Below are positions 36,872 to 45,115 of a stretch of DNA of 64,000 nucleotides, one piece after another. A model generated the notes under the pieces. It saw nothing but the letters and a program-made list of their open reading frames with translations. It was not told where the DNA came from and ran no database searches. Position numbers and translations under genes: made by a program. Numbering within the stretch: position 1 is the first letter of the stretch; every line of letters starts with the position of its first letter. The DNA lies in NCBI RefSeq assembly GCF_039522585.1, contig NZ_BAAADR010000017.1; one strand, given 5' to 3'. Source of the stretch: Bisbaumannia salifodinae. Lineage in GTDB: Bacteria; Pseudomonadota; Gammaproteobacteria; Pseudomonadales; Halomonadaceae.

Positions 36872-37781
36872 GCCTCGAGCTTCCTTGCAGGGGGCTGGCA
36901 TCTGGCTCTCCCAAGTCGGTGTGAATGCCCAGTTCCCGATGGCGCAGGCGCAGTCCCGGATAGCCGGCGGCGAAGTGGCGCGCCAGACGCTCGGCCAGAT
37001 AGACCGAGCGGTGCTGACCGCCGGTGCAGCCCACCGCCACCGTCACATAGCTGCGCCGGCTGGCCTGGTAGGCGGGCAACCAGCGCTCCAGCCAGTGCTG
37101 GATATCCTCGGCCATGGCCTCCACCTCCGGGTAGCCCTCCAGGAAGGCCACCACCGAGGCGTCGCGACCGGTGGCCTCGCGCAGGCGCGGATCCCAGTAG
37201 GGGTTGGGCAGGCAGCGGGCGTCGAAGACGGTGTCGGCATCCAGGGGCACCCCGCGCTTGAAGCCGAAGGACTCCAGGGTCAGGGTCAACTGGCCGGCCT
37301 GGTGGCCGGCCACCTGTTCGGTGATCCGTGAGCGCAGGTCGTGGAGCGACAGCCGCGAGGTATCCATCACCAGGTCGGCCAGGTCGCGGATCTCTCCCAG
37401 CGCCTGCTCCTCTCGCTCGATGGCCTCGGCCAGGGTCATTTCGCTGTTGCGGGTCAACGGATGGCGGCGCCGGGTGTGGGAGTAGCGCTCCAGCAGGATG
37501 CGGGCATCGGCGGTCAGGTAGACGATCTGGGTCTGGATGCCGCGATCGCGGACTTCATCGAGCAGCTGCGGAAAGCGCCGCAGGGCGCCGGGCAGGTTGC
37601 GGGCGTCGATGCTGACCGCGATGGCATCGTAGCGGGCCTCGTCGGCCTGGAGCTCGTCCACCAGGGACCCCAGCAACATGGCCGGCAGGTTGTCGATGGC
37701 GTAGAAGCCGAGGTCTTCCAGGGCCTGGAGGGCGATCGACTTCCCCGACCCGGAACGGCCGCTGATGATCACCAGTTGCAT
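36858..37781 (-). CDS. rapZ: RNase adapter / nucleotide-binding protein RapZ
   Basis: 307 residues, about 20 more than E. coli RapZ (284). The extra residues are at the C-terminus (GEPDASPLQGSSRHAEP) and overlap ptsO. Known role: senses glucosamine-6-phosphate and guides RNase E to small RNA GlmZ in enterics. Walker A GRSGSGKSIALQALEDLGFY at residues 8-27, and the C-terminal GCTGGQHRSVYLAERLA is diagnostic. Whether GlmZ-type regulation exists here is not known. Between ptsN and ptsO, the conserved order. Confidence 0.95.
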   Translation of the reverse strand: MQLVIISGRSGSGKSIALQALEDLGFYAIDNLPAMLLGSLVDELQADEARYDAIAVSIDARNLPGALRRFPQLLDEVRDRGIQTQIVYLTADARILLERYSHTRRRHPLTRNSEMTLAEAIEREEQALGEIRDLADLVMDTSRLSLHDLRSRITEQVAGHQAGQLTLTLESFGFKRGVPLDADTVFDARCLPNPYWDPRLREATGRDASVVAFLEGYPEVEAMAEDIQHWLERWLPAYQASRRSYVTVAVGCTGGQHRSVYLAERLARHFAAGYPGLRLRHRELGIHTDLGEPDASPLQGSSRHAEP

Positions 37782-37819
37782 GGCACTCTCCTGGCTGCCT
37801 GTGGGGTGGCGCCATTCGC

Positions 37820-38308
37820 TCAGGGCGCGGCGGTAGGGCCGGGCGCGGCGTGGCGCTCGATGGCCTCGATCAGGGTGTCATAGAGCTGGCGCTGACTCTC
37901 GCAGCGGCGCAAGCGCTGGCGGGTCTCGGCGTCGTTCATCACCCCGGCCACCTGGGCCAGCAGGGTCAGATGAGTGTCGTCGGCCTCTTCCGGCACCAGC
38001 AGCACGAACACCAGATCGACGGGCTCGCCGTCCACGGCGTCGAAGTCCACCGGTTCGGCCAGCTTCAGGAAGCCGGCCAGGGGCGCCTTGCAGTGAGCAT
38101 TGCGGGCATGGGGAATCGCCACCCCATGACCGATGCCGGTACTGCCCAGGCGCTCGCGGCCGATCAGTCGGCTGAAGACTTCCTGGCTATCGAGGCTGGG
38201 GGTGTTCTGAGCAATAAAGGTGCTGAAGAACTCCAGCACCCGTTTCTTGCTCCCCCCGGGGACATCGAACAGCGCCCGCTCGGGGGGAAGGATGGATTGC
38301 AGTGTCAT
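37820..38308 (-). CDS. ptsN: Nitrogen-regulatory EIIA protein PtsN
   Basis: 162 residues, EIIA mannitol-type fold. Its phosphorylation by NPr controls potassium uptake and other processes. The active-site His is in GIGHGVAIPHARNAHCKAPL near residue 67. Other family stretches: KKRVLEFFSTFIAQNTPSL and VDLVFVLLVPEEADDTHL. 38 bases upstream of rapZ and 6 bases after hpf, so one transcript. Confidence 0.95.
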   Translation of the reverse strand: MTLQSILPPERALFDVPGGSKKRVLEFFSTFIAQNTPSLDSQEVFSRLIGRERLGSTGIGHGVAIPHARNAHCKAPLAGFLKLAEPVDFDAVDGEPVDLVFVLLVPEEADDTHLTLLAQVAGVMNDAETRQRLRRCESQRQLYDTLIEAIERHAAPGPTAAP

Positions 38309-38314
38309 GGAGGG

Positions 38315-38623
38315 TTAGCGGGCACCGGCGCCTTGGGCGCGTGCCTGTGCCTTTTCCTTGTGTTTCACCAGTTGACGGTCGAGCTTGTCGGCGAGCGCAT
38401 CGATGGCGGCATACATGTCACCATCCTGGGCTTCGGCGTGCAGATCGGCACCGGCAGCGTGGAGTACGCAAGCGGCTTGTTGGCGTTCCTTCTCGACGGA
38501 CAGGGTGAACTGTGCCGTGGTGATATTGTCGTAATGCCGCTCCAGTCGTGCGAGCTTCTCGTTCACATAGTCACGCAGTGCATCGGTCAGTTCGACGTGA
38601 TGGCCGGTGATATTGACTTGCAT
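38315..38623 (-). CDS. hpf: Ribosome hibernation promoting factor (short HPF)
   Basis: 102 residues. Binds the 30S decoding region and promotes 100S dimers in stationary phase. MQVNITGHHVELTDALRDYV is the family start and DMYAAIDALADKLDRQL the C-terminal helix. Short form without the dimerisation tail, so an RMF protein would be expected elsewhere. ATG at 38623 follows GGAAGAGGAGCG. A candidate promoter is given separately. Confidence 0.95.
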   Translation of the reverse strand: MQVNITGHHVELTDALRDYVNEKLARLERHYDNITTAQFTLSVEKERQQAACVLHAAGADLHAEAQDGDMYAAIDALADKLDRQLVKHKEKAQARAQGAGAR

Positions 38624-38655
38624 GGCACGCTCCTCTTCCTGCGGGTGGCATCTCG

Positions 38656-38683
38656 ATTGTAACCCTTTTTACGGCCCTGCAAA
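38656..38683 (-). promoter_or_regulatory. Candidate sigma-70 promoter for hpf-ptsN-rapZ-ptsO
   Basis: On the minus strand, TTTGCA (38678-38683) and TACAAT (38656-38661) are spaced by 16 bases, 33 bases before the hpf start. The -10 match is five of six. Just upstream lies the dyad ttatcccattga/tcaatgggataa (38727-38752), a possible operator. Confidence 0.45.
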
Positions 38684-38726
38684 CCCCTTGGCGTCGGGGA
38701 TTTCCAACGCAAGCCTTGTGGGGTTT

Positions 38727-38752
38727 TTATCCCATTGAGATCAATGGGATAA
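38727..38752. promoter_or_regulatory. 26-base dyad between rpoN and hpf
   Basis: ttatcccattga and tcaatgggataa are perfectly complementary around a central ga. It lies 36 bases past the rpoN stop and upstream of the hpf promoter candidate. On the minus strand it is followed by A, not T, so an operator or RNA stem is likelier than a classic terminator. Confidence 0.5.
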
Positions 38753-38788
38753 ATGGTTTTTTCCGATAAACGACGAAACCGCCGTCGG

Positions 38789-40201
38789 TCAGGAGAGACG
38801 TTTTCGCTCGCTGGACGGGGGAATGCCCATGGCCTCGCGATACTTGGCCACGGTGCGCCGTGCCACCTGGATGCCGTCATCGGCCAGCAGGGCCACCAGC
38901 TTGCTGTCGGAGAGCGGCTTGCGCGGCGGCTCCTCGCCAATCAGCTTCTTGAGGCGGGCGCGGATGGCGGTGCTGGAGTGGGCATCGCCCTCGCCACCGC
39001 CCACCTGGCTGGAGAAGAAGTACTTGAGCTCGAAGACGCCCCGGGGCGTGTGGATATATTTCTGGGTGGTGACCCGGGAGATGGTGGATTCGTGCATCTC
39101 CACCGCCTGGGCGATGTCCGCCAGCACCAGCGGCTTCATGGCCTCCTCGCCCTGCTCCAGGAAGTCGAGCTGACGGGTCAGGATCTCCTGACCCACCCGC
39201 AGCAGGGTATCGTTGCGGCTGGAGAGGCTCTTGAGAAGCCAGCGCGCCTCCTGCAGGTGTTGCTTCATGAAGGTGTTGTCGTCGCTCTTGTCGGCGCGCC
39301 GGATCAAGGCCGCGTAGTCGGGCTGGATGCGCATGCGCGGCAGCGCCTCCGGATTGAGTTCGATACGCCAGCCGTCGCGGGTATGGCGGGCGATCAGGTC
39401 GGGGATCACATAGTCGCTGCCGATGTCGGCATAGGCCTGGCCGGGGCGTGGATCGAGGGTCCGCACCAGTTGGATCACCGCGTCCAGCTGGTCGTCCTCG
39501 AGGCGCAGGCGGCGCTTGAGCAGCTTGCGATCGTCTCCCGCCAGGGCCTCGAGGAACTGGCGCACCAGGCGCTTGGCCTGGGGCAGCAGGGGGGTGTCCT
39601 CGGGGAGGGTGCCGAGCTGCAGCAGCAGGCACTCGCGCAGGTCCCGGGCGAAGACCCCGGTAGGCTCGAACTGCTGCAGGCGCATCAGCAGGGCTTCGAC
39701 CTCGGCGACCTTGAGGCCGCCGAGGCCCTGGTCCCGCAGCCCCTCGGAGATCTCCTCCAGGGGCGAGGCGAGGTAGCCGTTGGTATCCACCGCATCGATC
39801 AGGCTCTCGGCAATGGTCCGCTCCCGGGGGGCCTCCAGGTCGGTCATGGCCAGCTGCCAGCTGAGATGGTCGCGCAGGCTGGGGGTGTCGGCGTTGCGCT
39901 CGAAGTCCGGCGCCTCGCCGCCACCACTGGGAGCCATGTCCTGGTAGGTATCGGACCAGTCGCTGTCCACGGAGAGCTGTTCGGGGATGCCCTCGGACCA
40001 CTCGTCCTCCTTGGGCGCTTCCACCGCCTGTTCCCCATAGGCCTCGTCCAGTTCCAGCATGGGATTGGACTCCAGGGCCTGCTGGATCTCCTGGCGCAGG
40101 TCGAGGGTGGAGAGCTGCAGCAGGGCGATGGCCTGCTGCAGTTGCGGGGTCATGGTCAGCTGGGTGCCGACCCTAAGCTGCAACGAGGGTTTCATTGCCA
40201 T
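38789..40201 (-). CDS. rpoN: RNA polymerase sigma-54 factor RpoN
   Basis: 470 residues. Enhancer-dependent sigma factor for nitrogen and other regulons. Region I (LQLRVGTQLTMTPQLQQAIA) is Gln/Leu-rich, region II is acidic (residues 60-110), the core-binding domain is central, and the RpoN box ARRTVAKYREAMGIP is at the C-terminus and recognises the -24 element. 294 bases separate it from lptB upstream, more than is usual for this cluster, so it probably has its own promoter there. Confidence 0.97.
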   Translation of the reverse strand: MAMKPSLQLRVGTQLTMTPQLQQAIALLQLSTLDLRQEIQQALESNPMLELDEAYGEQAVEAPKEDEWSEGIPEQLSVDSDWSDTYQDMAPSGGGEAPDFERNADTPSLRDHLSWQLAMTDLEAPRERTIAESLIDAVDTNGYLASPLEEISEGLRDQGLGGLKVAEVEALLMRLQQFEPTGVFARDLRECLLLQLGTLPEDTPLLPQAKRLVRQFLEALAGDDRKLLKRRLRLEDDQLDAVIQLVRTLDPRPGQAYADIGSDYVIPDLIARHTRDGWRIELNPEALPRMRIQPDYAALIRRADKSDDNTFMKQHLQEARWLLKSLSSRNDTLLRVGQEILTRQLDFLEQGEEAMKPLVLADIAQAVEMHESTISRVTTQKYIHTPRGVFELKYFFSSQVGGGEGDAHSSTAIRARLKKLIGEEPPRKPLSDSKLVALLADDGIQVARRTVAKYREAMGIPPSSERKRLS

Positions 40202-40495
40202 GGTGGGCTAGGATTCCGTGACAAGCGTGGGGCACACCCTAGCCCGCTGTCGGGGCCCTTGCAAGCCTATTAGACATGACTTCTAAGCAAGTTATATGCC
40301 AAGCGCAATGAGTATGCCAAATCGATCTTGAAACTAAGACTTTCAGCCTATTGGCAGCACCGATTCCTGGTGCTCGGCCCCCGGAGCCTGTCGGATCTGA
40401 CCGGTCGCGAGAAAGACGGAGTTCGAGACGAGTTGATCGATCGGATAAGGCGAATAGTGCGCTATTTAACGAATCAGGGCTCCTAATCAGGGCTC
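40202..40495. other. Gap between lptB and rpoN with a short tandem repeat
   Basis: 294 bp, AT-richer than the flanks, expected to hold the rpoN promoter on the minus strand. A 13-base word, aatcagggctcct, stands twice in tandem at 40472-40484 and 40485-40497, reaching into the lptB stop codon. No gene. Confidence 0.5.
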
Positions 40496-41221
40496 CTAGA
40501 GGCGGAAGTCCTCGCCCAGATAGACCTCACGCACCCGGCGGTTGGCGAGGATCGCCTCGGCATCGCCCTCGGCGATGATCTGGCCGTCGCCGACGATATA
40601 GGCGCGATCACAGATATCCAGGGTCTCGCGCACGTTGTGGTCGGTGATCAGCACCCCGATATCGCGCTGCTTGAGGGCGCGGATAATGCCCTTGATCTCG
40701 CCCACCGAGATGGGGTCGACCCCGGCGAAGGGCTCGTCGAGGAGGATAAAGGTCGGTTCGGTGGCCAGTGCCCGGGCGATCTCCACCCGGCGCCGCTCCC
40801 CCCCCGAGAGGCTCATCCCCAGGTTGTCGCGGATATGGGTGATGTGGAAGTCGTTGAGCAGGGCCTCCAGGCGTGCCTGGCGGTCGGCGCGATCCAGGTC
40901 CTTGCGGGTCTCGAGGATGGCCAGGATATTGTCGGCCACCGACAGCTTGCGGAAGATCGAGGCCTCCTGGGGCAGGTAGCCGATACCGGCCCGGGCCCGC
41001 TCGTGCATGGCCGCCTCGGAGAGATCCCGGTCGTCGATGGCGACGCTGCCGGCGTCGGCACGCACCAGGCCGACGATCATGTAGAAGGAGGTGGTCTTGC
41101 CGGCGCCGTTGGGGCCCAGCAGGCCCACCACGCTGCCCTGCTCGATGGCGAGGCTGATATCACGGACCACGCGGCGGCGCTTGTAGCTCTTGGCCAGATG
41201 ACTGGCGGTCAGGGTCTTCAT
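40496..41221 (-). CDS. lptB: LPS export ATPase LptB
   Basis: 241 residues. Powers the LptB2FG extractor that lifts lipopolysaccharide from the inner membrane. Walker A GLLGPNGAGKTTSFYMIVGL (about residues 34-53), signature LSGGERRRVEIARAL, Walker B FILLDEPFAGVDP and the switch His in LITDHNVRETL. Starts 8 bases after lptA stops. Confidence 0.97.
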   Translation of the reverse strand: MKTLTASHLAKSYKRRRVVRDISLAIEQGSVVGLLGPNGAGKTTSFYMIVGLVRADAGSVAIDDRDLSEAAMHERARAGIGYLPQEASIFRKLSVADNILAILETRKDLDRADRQARLEALLNDFHITHIRDNLGMSLSGGERRRVEIARALATEPTFILLDEPFAGVDPISVGEIKGIIRALKQRDIGVLITDHNVRETLDICDRAYIVGDGQIIAEGDAEAILANRRVREVYLGEDFRL

Positions 41222-41229
41222 GGCGGCCC

Positions 41230-41736
41230 TTACTGCTGTTCCGGGGTGAGGGTCATGCGCACTCGTTGGCGGTCGGTGCCTTCGGTGCTGGCCCGGGCCT
41301 CCACCAGGCGGCGGTCGATCTGATACTCCACGTAGGCACCGTTGAAGGTGTCGGCACCGCGGTGCAGCTCGGCGCGATCGATCAGCTCCACCCGCCGCTC
41401 CGCGGCGTGGTAGATGATGGTGCGGCCCCAGCCCTGGACGCGCTCGCCGTCGGCGGGGTTCTGTTCCAGGTAGGCGCGCTCGCCGGTGGCGGTGAGCCGC
41501 GAGACCTCGCCGGCCTCGTTGCGCTGAATCTCGACCCGGGCACCGGTCAGGTGCAGGTTGCCCTGGCGAATGTCCACCTCGCCGCTATACACGGCGGTGC
41601 CGGCGCGGTCGTCCAGTTCCAGGCGGTTGGCCTCCACCTCGATGGGCTCGCCTTGTTGAGCCAGGGCGGGGGTGGCCAGGGCCAGCAGGCCGGCGGCGAG
41701 CCAGCCGATCAGGCATTGGCGGCTTGGATAACTCAT
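41230..41736 (-). CDS. lptA: LPS transport periplasmic protein LptA
   Basis: 168 residues from ATG at 41736, with GAGGA upstream. Signal peptide CLIGWLAAGLLALATPALAQ, then the beta-jellyroll LptA/OstA domain (IEVEANRLELDDRAGTAVYS, residues 30-140). LptA filaments form the periplasmic LPS bridge between LptC and LptD. A longer upstream frame is a lptC shadow. lptC ends 37 bases upstream. Confidence 0.93.
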   Translation of the reverse strand: MSYPSRQCLIGWLAAGLLALATPALAQQGEPIEVEANRLELDDRAGTAVYSGEVDIRQGNLHLTGARVEIQRNEAGEVSRLTATGERAYLEQNPADGERVQGWGRTIIYHAAERRVELIDRAELHRGADTFNGAYVEYQIDRRLVEARASTEGTDRQRVRMTLTPEQQ

Positions 41737-41773
41737 GATGGGGTCCTCATGGAAGCGGCAGGGGGCATCACTC

Positions 41774-42352
41774 TCACTCCTGGGCGGGGGGGTGGTGGCC
41801 GCGCACCCGGCCTTCCAGTTGCAGGCGTCCGTCCTCGAGCCAGGCCTCGAAGCGTTCGGCCTCGGTACGCTGGGGCGGGGCCTCGAAGCGCGCCGGGGTG
41901 TCGCTCCAGGCATGCTGGGTGCGGGTGTCCAGGTGCAGTTCCTGGGTGCTGAGCTGCCAGCCGGCGTCAGGCGCATTGAGCCTGGCATCGCCGCTCAGCG
42001 TCAAGCGGCGATCCGCCAGGGTGCCCTGTTCGCCCTGGGCGATCCAGTGGCGCCCCTCGTTATCGTAGAGATGGGAGATCGGTGTCTGGGCACGCAGCAC
42101 GTCGTCATGGGGCGTATGCGCCAGGCGCGGGCTGCTCAGGCGCTGATGGGGGAACCCTTCGGCGTCGTAGCGCACCAGCTCCGCCTGCTCCAGATAGTAG
42201 TCGGGCTCGCCGGCCTCGTCCTGGGGTACCGGTCCCGGTGGGGCCGGCTCCCGCTCGGTGAGCACCACCAGCACGCCCCCCAGGGCCAGCAGCAGGACCA
42301 GCAGGCCCAGGCGTCGGGCCAGCGGCGTGGCCAGTAACTCAGCGGTTCTCAT
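41774..42352 (-). CDS. lptC: LPS export protein LptC
   Basis: 192 residues. A single N-terminal helix (RLGLLVLLLALGGVLVVLTE) anchors an LptC/YrbK periplasmic domain (YYLEQAELVRYDAEGFPHQR, residues 55-165) that passes LPS to LptA. Start uncertain: ATG at 42352 has AGGG just before it, ATG at 42364 has none. Either overlaps the kdsC 3' end. The C-terminal residues past GRLQLEGRVRGHH vary in the family. Confidence 0.88.
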   Translation of the reverse strand: MRTAELLATPLARRLGLLVLLLALGGVLVVLTEREPAPPGPVPQDEAGEPDYYLEQAELVRYDAEGFPHQRLSSPRLAHTPHDDVLRAQTPISHLYDNEGRHWIAQGEQGTLADRRLTLSGDARLNAPDAGWQLSTQELHLDTRTQHAWSDTPARFEAPPQRTEAERFEAWLEDGRLQLEGRVRGHHPPAQE

Positions 42353-42908
42353 GGCCCTGGCCATGCAGGTAGGTGTCGATCACCGCGCCCCAGTGGCCCT
42401 GGGCCTCGAGCAGGGTGTCGCAGATCTCGCGCACGGCGCCATGGCCGCCGCCGCGTTCGGTGACCCAGTCGGCCTGGCCGCGCACATAGGCGGGAGCATT
42501 GGGCACGCTGATGCCGAGGCCGGCGCGGCGAATCGCCGCCAGGTCCGGCAGGTCGTCGCCGGCGTAGGCGATGGCCTCCCAGGGCAGCGCCAGGCGCTCG
42601 GCGAGCTGGGTGAGGGCGGCGAGCTTGTCCTCGCGGCCCTGGAAGACATGGGGAATGCCCAGGGCCGCGGCGCGGTGGCTGACCATGGGCGAGTCGCGGC
42701 CGGTGATCAGGGCCACCTCGATGCCGGCGCGGCGCAGCAGCTTGATGCCCTGGCCGTCCTGGGTGTGGAAGGCCTTGATCTCCACGCCATCGGCCTGGAA
42801 ATAGAGGCGCCCATCGGTGAAGACGCCGTCCACGTCCAGGGCCAGCAGGCGCACCCGACGGGCGCGGTCGAGCAGGGTCGGGTCGAGCAGGGGGGAGTCG
42901 AAAGTCAT
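42339..42908 (-). CDS. kdsC: 3-deoxy-D-manno-octulosonate 8-phosphate phosphatase KdsC
   Basis: 189 residues, HAD fold of the small tetrameric KdsC type. Makes Kdo for LPS core. Catalytic LLALDVDGVFTDGRLYF (Asp nucleophile and DxD), substrate loop HTQDGQGIKLLRRAGIEVAL, then TGRDSPMVSHRAAALGI and YAGDDLPDLAAIRRAGLG. Its 5' end and ribosome site are partly duplicated upstream (see the repeat at 42861-43063). Confidence 0.95.
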   Translation of the reverse strand: MTFDSPLLDPTLLDRARRVRLLALDVDGVFTDGRLYFQADGVEIKAFHTQDGQGIKLLRRAGIEVALITGRDSPMVSHRAAALGIPHVFQGREDKLAALTQLAERLALPWEAIAYAGDDLPDLAAIRRAGLGISVPNAPAYVRGQADWVTERGGGHGAVREICDTLLEAQGHWGAVIDTYLHGQGHENR

Positions 42909-43063
42909 GGGGGCTCCTTAGAGGCTCCTCAGATCACGCCGCTGGCCAGCGGGTCGTGCATAACCCCGCGGGCGCGGTCGAGCGGGGTCGGGTCGAGCAG
43001 GGGGAGTCGAAGGTCATGGAGGCTCCTTAGATCACGCCGCTGGCCAGCAGATCGTGCATATGC
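42861..43063. repeat. Tandem duplication at the kdsC-kdsD junction
   Basis: The 5' end of kdsC plus the 3' end of kdsD occur twice. ggcgcggtcgag at 42861 recurs at 42971 and atcacgccgctggccagc at 42933 recurs at 43031, with a few substitutions and a 12-base length change. The extra material (about 42930-43026) encodes only fragments: a kdsC start followed by a frame change, and a kdsD tail. Both functional genes keep complete ends. Confidence 0.85.
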
Positions 43064-44007
43064 AGGGCGCCGACCGGGCGGCCGGCGTCGTCCACCACCG
43101 CCAGGGCGGTGATGCGGTTGTCTTCCATGACGCGCACCGCCTCGGCGGCCAGTACCTCGGGGCCGATGCGCTTGCCGGGGCGGGTCATGACGTCGTCCAC
43201 CTTGAGCTGGCTGAGATCGTTGTGCTGGTCCAGGGTGCGGCGCAGGTCGCCGTCGGTATAGACTCCGCTCAGTCGGCCGTCTTCGTCCACCACGCAGGTG
43301 AAGCCCAGTCCCTGGCGGGTGATCTCCAGCAGGGCGTCGCGCAGCGGGCTGCCCAGCGGCACCGTCGGCAGGCGCTTGCCCTGGTGCATCAGGTCGCCGA
43401 CCTTGAGCAGCAGGCGGCGGCCCAGGCTGCCGCCGGGGTGCGACAGCGCAAACTCTTCGGCGGTGAAGCCGCGGGCCTCGAGCAGGGCCACCGCCAGGGC
43501 ATCGCCCATGGCCAGGGCGGCGGTGGTGGAGGCGGTGGGGGCCAGGTCCAGGGGGCAGGCCTCGCGCTCGACGCCGGTATCCAGGTGGGCATCGGCGTGG
43601 CGGGCCAGGGTCGAGGCCGGGCGCCCGGTGAGGCTGATCAGTGGCGTGCCCAGGCGCTTGAGCAGCGGCAGCAGGGCGGTCACCTCGCCGGTCTCCCCGG
43701 AATTGGAGAGGGCGATCACCACGTCGCCGCGGGTGATCATGCCCAGGTCGCCGTGACTCGCCTCGCCGGGATGCACGAAGAAGGCCGGGGTGCCGGTGCT
43801 GGCCAGGGTGGCGGCCAGCTTGCCGCCGATATGGCCGGACTTGCCCATGCCGGTGACCACCACCCGGCCGCGGCAGGCCAGCAGCAGCCGGCAGGCCTGG
43901 TCGAAGTCGCCATTGAGGCGGGGAATCAGGGCGCCCAGCGCCTGCTGTTCCAGCTGCAGGGTGCGGCGGGCGCTGGCGCGAAAGTCGAAATCGAGTGTCG
44001 GTGTCAT
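43027..44007 (-). CDS. kdsD: D-arabinose 5-phosphate isomerase KdsD
   Basis: 326 residues. Converts ribulose-5-phosphate to arabinose-5-phosphate for Kdo synthesis. SIS domain at residues 45-180 (VVVTGMGKSGHIGGKLAATL, SHGDLGMITRGDVVIALSNS) and two CBS domains (DLMHQGKRLPTVPLGSPLRD and VDDVMTRPGKRIGPEVLAAE). ATG at 44007 is chosen by family length (E. coli 328). The ribosome site is poor. Starts the kdsD-kdsC-lptC-lptA-lptB series, 32 bases from the antiporter gene. Confidence 0.95.
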   Translation of the reverse strand: MTPTLDFDFRASARRTLQLEQQALGALIPRLNGDFDQACRLLLACRGRVVVTGMGKSGHIGGKLAATLASTGTPAFFVHPGEASHGDLGMITRGDVVIALSNSGETGEVTALLPLLKRLGTPLISLTGRPASTLARHADAHLDTGVEREACPLDLAPTASTTAALAMGDALAVALLEARGFTAEEFALSHPGGSLGRRLLLKVGDLMHQGKRLPTVPLGSPLRDALLEITRQGLGFTCVVDEDGRLSGVYTDGDLRRTLDQHNDLSQLKVDDVMTRPGKRIGPEVLAAEAVRVMEDNRITALAVVDDAGRPVGALHMHDLLASGVI

Positions 44008-44038
44008 GGGGGGATTGTTGCCGGTTGCGGGTCTGAGC

Positions 44039-44977
44039 TCAAGTGAGGTCGAGGGCCAATAGGCCGAGGTAGCCGGCATAGGCGATCAGCATCAGGGCGC
44101 CGGGCAGGCGCCCCAACCGGCCATGGCGCTGCCATAGCAGCCAGGCGCCGAGCACCAGGGTCAGGGTCAGCATCACCGGGAAGTCACGGCTACCGGCGGC
44201 GCCATCCACGGCTCCCGGGGCCAATAAGCCGGGAATCGGCAGCACCGCCAGCATATTGAAGAGATTGGAGCCGATGACGTTGCCGATGGCCAGGTCGTGA
44301 TGACGGCGCAGGGCGCTCATGATGCAGGCGGCCAGCTCCGGCAGGCTGGTGCCGATGGCCACCAGGGTCAGGCCGATCACCAGTTCGCTGACCCCGAAGC
44401 CGGCGGCGATCTGGCTGGCGCCCCACACCAGCAGGCGCGAGCTCACCACCATCAGCACCAGGGTCACCAGCAACCAGGCCAGGGCCGGCGGCAGGCGCAT
44501 GGCCGGGATCTCCCCCTCGAAGGCCTCGTCGGGGGTGTCGGCGCGGAATAGCCACCACAGGCTGAAGCCCAGCAGGGCCAGCAGGAAGAGCGCATCGAAG
44601 CGGCCAAGGATGCCGTTCGCCAGGGCATAGCCGGCCAGGCCGGTGGCGCCCAGCAGCAGCGGCAACTCGCGGCGGACCAGGGAGAAGCGCACCGGGATGG
44701 GAGCCACCAGGGCGGTGGCGCCCAGCACCAGGGCGATATTGGCGATATTCGAGCCCAGGGCGTTGCCGGTGGCCAGGTCGGGGAGCCCATCCAGGGCGGC
44801 CATGATCGCGACCAGCATCTCTGGCGCCGAGGTGCCGAGGGCGACGATGGTCATGCCCACCAGCAGCCGGCTCATGCCCGCCCGATAAGCCGTGGCGGCG
44901 GCGGCCCCGACGAAGCGGTCGGCGCTCCACAGCAGGCCGGCGAATCCGAGCAGCACGGCGAGCAGGGCGATCAACAT
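44039..44977 (-). CDS. CaCA-family Ca2+/Na+:H+ antiporter (YrbG-like)
   Basis: 312 residues with about ten helices in two inverted halves. Each carries the alpha-repeat ion site: GMTIVALGTSAPEMLVAIMA in the first, GLTLVAIGTSLPELAACIMS in the second. The family exchanges calcium for sodium or protons. YrbG itself has no firm role. ATG at 44977 with AAGGA at 9 bases. Upstream in-frame codons belong to the mlaF promoter region. The conserved position is next to kdsD and divergent from mlaF. Confidence 0.92.
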   Translation of the reverse strand: MLIALLAVLLGFAGLLWSADRFVGAAAATAYRAGMSRLLVGMTIVALGTSAPEMLVAIMAALDGLPDLATGNALGSNIANIALVLGATALVAPIPVRFSLVRRELPLLLGATGLAGYALANGILGRFDALFLLALLGFSLWWLFRADTPDEAFEGEIPAMRLPPALAWLLVTLVLMVVSSRLLVWGASQIAAGFGVSELVIGLTLVAIGTSLPELAACIMSALRRHHDLAIGNVIGSNLFNMLAVLPIPGLLAPGAVDGAAGSRDFPVMLTLTLVLGAWLLWQRHGRLGRLPGALMLIAYAGYLGLLALDLT

Positions 44978-45115
44978 CGAAGCATATCCTTGGCGGGCGG
45001 GGCGCCCATTAAACGCGTGGGCGACCATCGAATCAAGGGAGGCGACGCCGAGGGTAGTCGGAATGGGCCCGGTTAGGATACGATGTTCGATAATTATCCA
45101 AGGAAACCCGGAGCG

